From Siderastrea radians (lineage: Eukaryota > Cnidaria > Anthozoa > Scleractinia > Rhizangiidae): DNA of 64,000 bases. The notes under the pieces were generated by a model. The model was not told where the DNA came from, ran no database searches, and saw nothing but the letters and a program-made list of their open reading frames with translations. The stretch is from positions 1,911,881 to 1,975,880 of the forward strand of contig OZ024887.1 of assembly GCA_964017195.1 (NCBI GenBank), given 5' to 3'. How positions within the stretch are numbered: the stretch's first letter is position 1; the number at the start of each line of letters is the position of its first letter. Of the stretch, positions 62,647 to 64,000 are shown one piece after another. The translations under genes were made by a program, and so were the position numbers.

Positions 62647-63656
62647 GTATGAAGGATTTGAACAGGTTGAATGTTCAGTTGCAGCAAAAGTCATACATTA
62701 ATTACTATCTTCGAGCTCTGACGAAGGGCTAACACTCAAAACGCCAGGTTTCGTTTTCTTTACGGTGGCCAGTGTACGTAATCAACTCAGGTGATAACCC
62801 ACATTTTCGTGTGCTTCACTTCCCCACCGACGCAGCACACCGGTTTACTTAGAAACTAACCTTTTATTCATTTCATTTTCAACTTGACTGGACACAGCTT
62901 CAAGGTTGGTTCAGTCAAAAGTAAGATTAAGACTTGCGTCCAATCTACTGGATTGAACAAGCCATAAGGCCCATCGTGGCCGGCGCTTGACTCTGTGTTC
63001 TGTAGCTGGAAGTGACTAGTAGCACACCTACTCCCCCCCCCTGAATGGGATGCTAGTCCATTGCAGGTTTACCCCAAACTTTTCTGTTAGGATTCCCTAA
63101 CAGTTTGCCGGTACCCATTTTATACACCTGGGTATAGAGAGACAATGTGGACTAAATTAAGTTTCTTGTCTAAGGAAACAACATGATACAATGCAGAGAC
63201 CAAACAACGAACCACCGACCTTTCCATCTCCCGATTGAAAGTCCTATGCGATTACCCCTACTCTACTGAAGCCTCCAAAACTAAAATGGTAGCCCCAAAT
63301 TCAAGGGGCTTAAAACTGAACTCAGCAGTAAATCACCATCAATGCCGAAACAAAGTAGTTGTTCTCTCATCTCACGAGGTTACATTGCAAAATTACCGAC
63401 GTTATGGAATGTGTTACCATTCTATATCAGAAATGCTGAGTCCGTTAGTTCTTTTCTTTTTAAGAAAGCTTTCTCACTTTGACACCAGCTTCTGATTTTT
63501 AATTATTTTATCTAGCTTTAGGATTTATTCTATTGTTATGTTGCCTTATTAATCCCTTATTTAATTTCCTTATGTCACTGCTATGGGGACTAAAAGCAAA
63601 CTACGATAAAAAGAATACTGATTAGCCTATTTAACATTGCTTTCCTGTTCTTGCAG

Positions 63657-63809
63657 TTTTTCCCCTGGATATTCATATTCGAAGTGAAGGTTGTGATGAT
63701 CCAGGGAAGACTGCAGGGACATGTGGTTTGGCTTACATCATGGTCGAGGGGAAGGATTACTCGCTTCACCGCAGAGGGCATAACGTTGTTACTTTGGATG
63801 CTAAGACAG
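63657..63809 (+). CDS. Same gene: ILEI/FAM3-type domain exon (partial)
   Basis: This phase-1 exon encodes LDIHIRSEGCDDPGKTAGTC, YIMVEGKDYSLHRRGHNVV and LDAKT before AG/GTTTG. It matches the start of the interleukin-like EMT inducer (GG) domain, as in FAM3 proteins. The rest lies beyond the window. The combination lectin, EGF, ILEI suggests an extracellular adhesion or recognition protein. Confidence 0.7.
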
Positions 63810-63867
63810 GTTTGTGTTTGGTAAATAGACTAAGGACATGATATGAAATTGATATATACATGCAAAT

Positions 63868-63900
63868 AAATGATTTTGTTGTTGTTGTTGTTGTTGTTTG
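63868..63900. repeat. (GTT)n microsatellite
   Basis: A pure GTTGTTGTT run lies in the intron after the ILEI exon. Confidence 0.9.
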
Positions 63901-64000
63901 GTTTTACCGCTTTTTTTACGTTTTTGTTTTGTTGTTGCTGGTGTCGTTGTTTATTGTGCTGTCCAAATATCTTATTAAATAAAACAATCTCCTTTGAAAC

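Noticed and set aside
1..64000. CRISPR arrays
   Set aside because: The tandem arrays at 15-17.4 kb and 18.2-18.5 kb have diverged units and no unique equal-length spacers.

Overview
The window is a piece of an invertebrate animal genome, probably an anthozoan cnidarian (coral or anemone). This is inferred from intron-containing host exons, AT-rich intergenic DNA, telomere-type TTAGGG repeats, dense nested transposons, and protein families common in cnidarian genomes. Two separate insertions of Maverick/Polinton-class (adintovirus-like) double-stranded DNA viruses dominate its coding content. Starts given here are ATG codons chosen from the sequence unless stated otherwise.

1-14,455: a compact, almost intact viral element whose left end lies outside the window. 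On the plus strand it encodes a GRF-type zinc-finger protein, a chromodomain integrase, two tandem penton/minor-capsid-like paralogues, several small basic RGG-motif core proteins, the double jelly-roll major capsid protein (F54H12.2-like), an adenain-like protease, a packaging ATPase, a 2-TM protein and a parvovirus-type phospholipase A2-like protein. A third penton-like paralogue and a small protein lie on the minus strand, and a last plus-strand gene is interrupted by one TGA. TATA boxes sit 36-71 nt upstream of many ATGs, often inside the preceding gene. No DNA polymerase lies in this part.

14,456-18,560: non-coding, repeat-rich DNA. It holds a tandem array whose units carry splice-acceptor and splice-donor consensus sequences, a complete-looking Pol II promoter (CCAAT, CArG, TATA), an E-box/ETS cluster, tRNA-like remnants, and a minisatellite of YY1-like motifs mixed with TTAGGG.

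18,560-37,860: host intergenic DNA with LINE, SINE-like and MITE debris. It also has three exons of a minus-strand gene with a conserved Cys-His-His-Arg motif (26.2-27.5 kb) and a broken three-exon gene with a C2H2 finger (32.4-36.5 kb).

37,864-48,040: a DNA transposon with about 110-bp inverted termini flanked by TA. It carries a five-exon IS630/Tc1-type transposase on the minus strand and convergent plus-strand genes, one with a SAM domain. A TTAA-flanked MITE has inserted in its left terminus and a Mutator-like element with a 9-bp duplication in transposase exon 1.

48,558-56,397: a second, decayed Maverick-class virus. A 182-bp palindrome precedes a protein-primed DNA polymerase gene broken by several frameshifts, followed by an integrase, a VLTF3-like factor, a PLA2-like protein, a protease and a pX-like core protein. 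Capsid protein and ATPase genes are absent and the right side ends in SINE/MITE DNA.

58,205-64,000: exons of a secreted or cell-surface host protein with an H-type-lectin-like region, a C-type lectin domain, two EGF modules and an ILEI/FAM3-type domain. It runs off the right edge.
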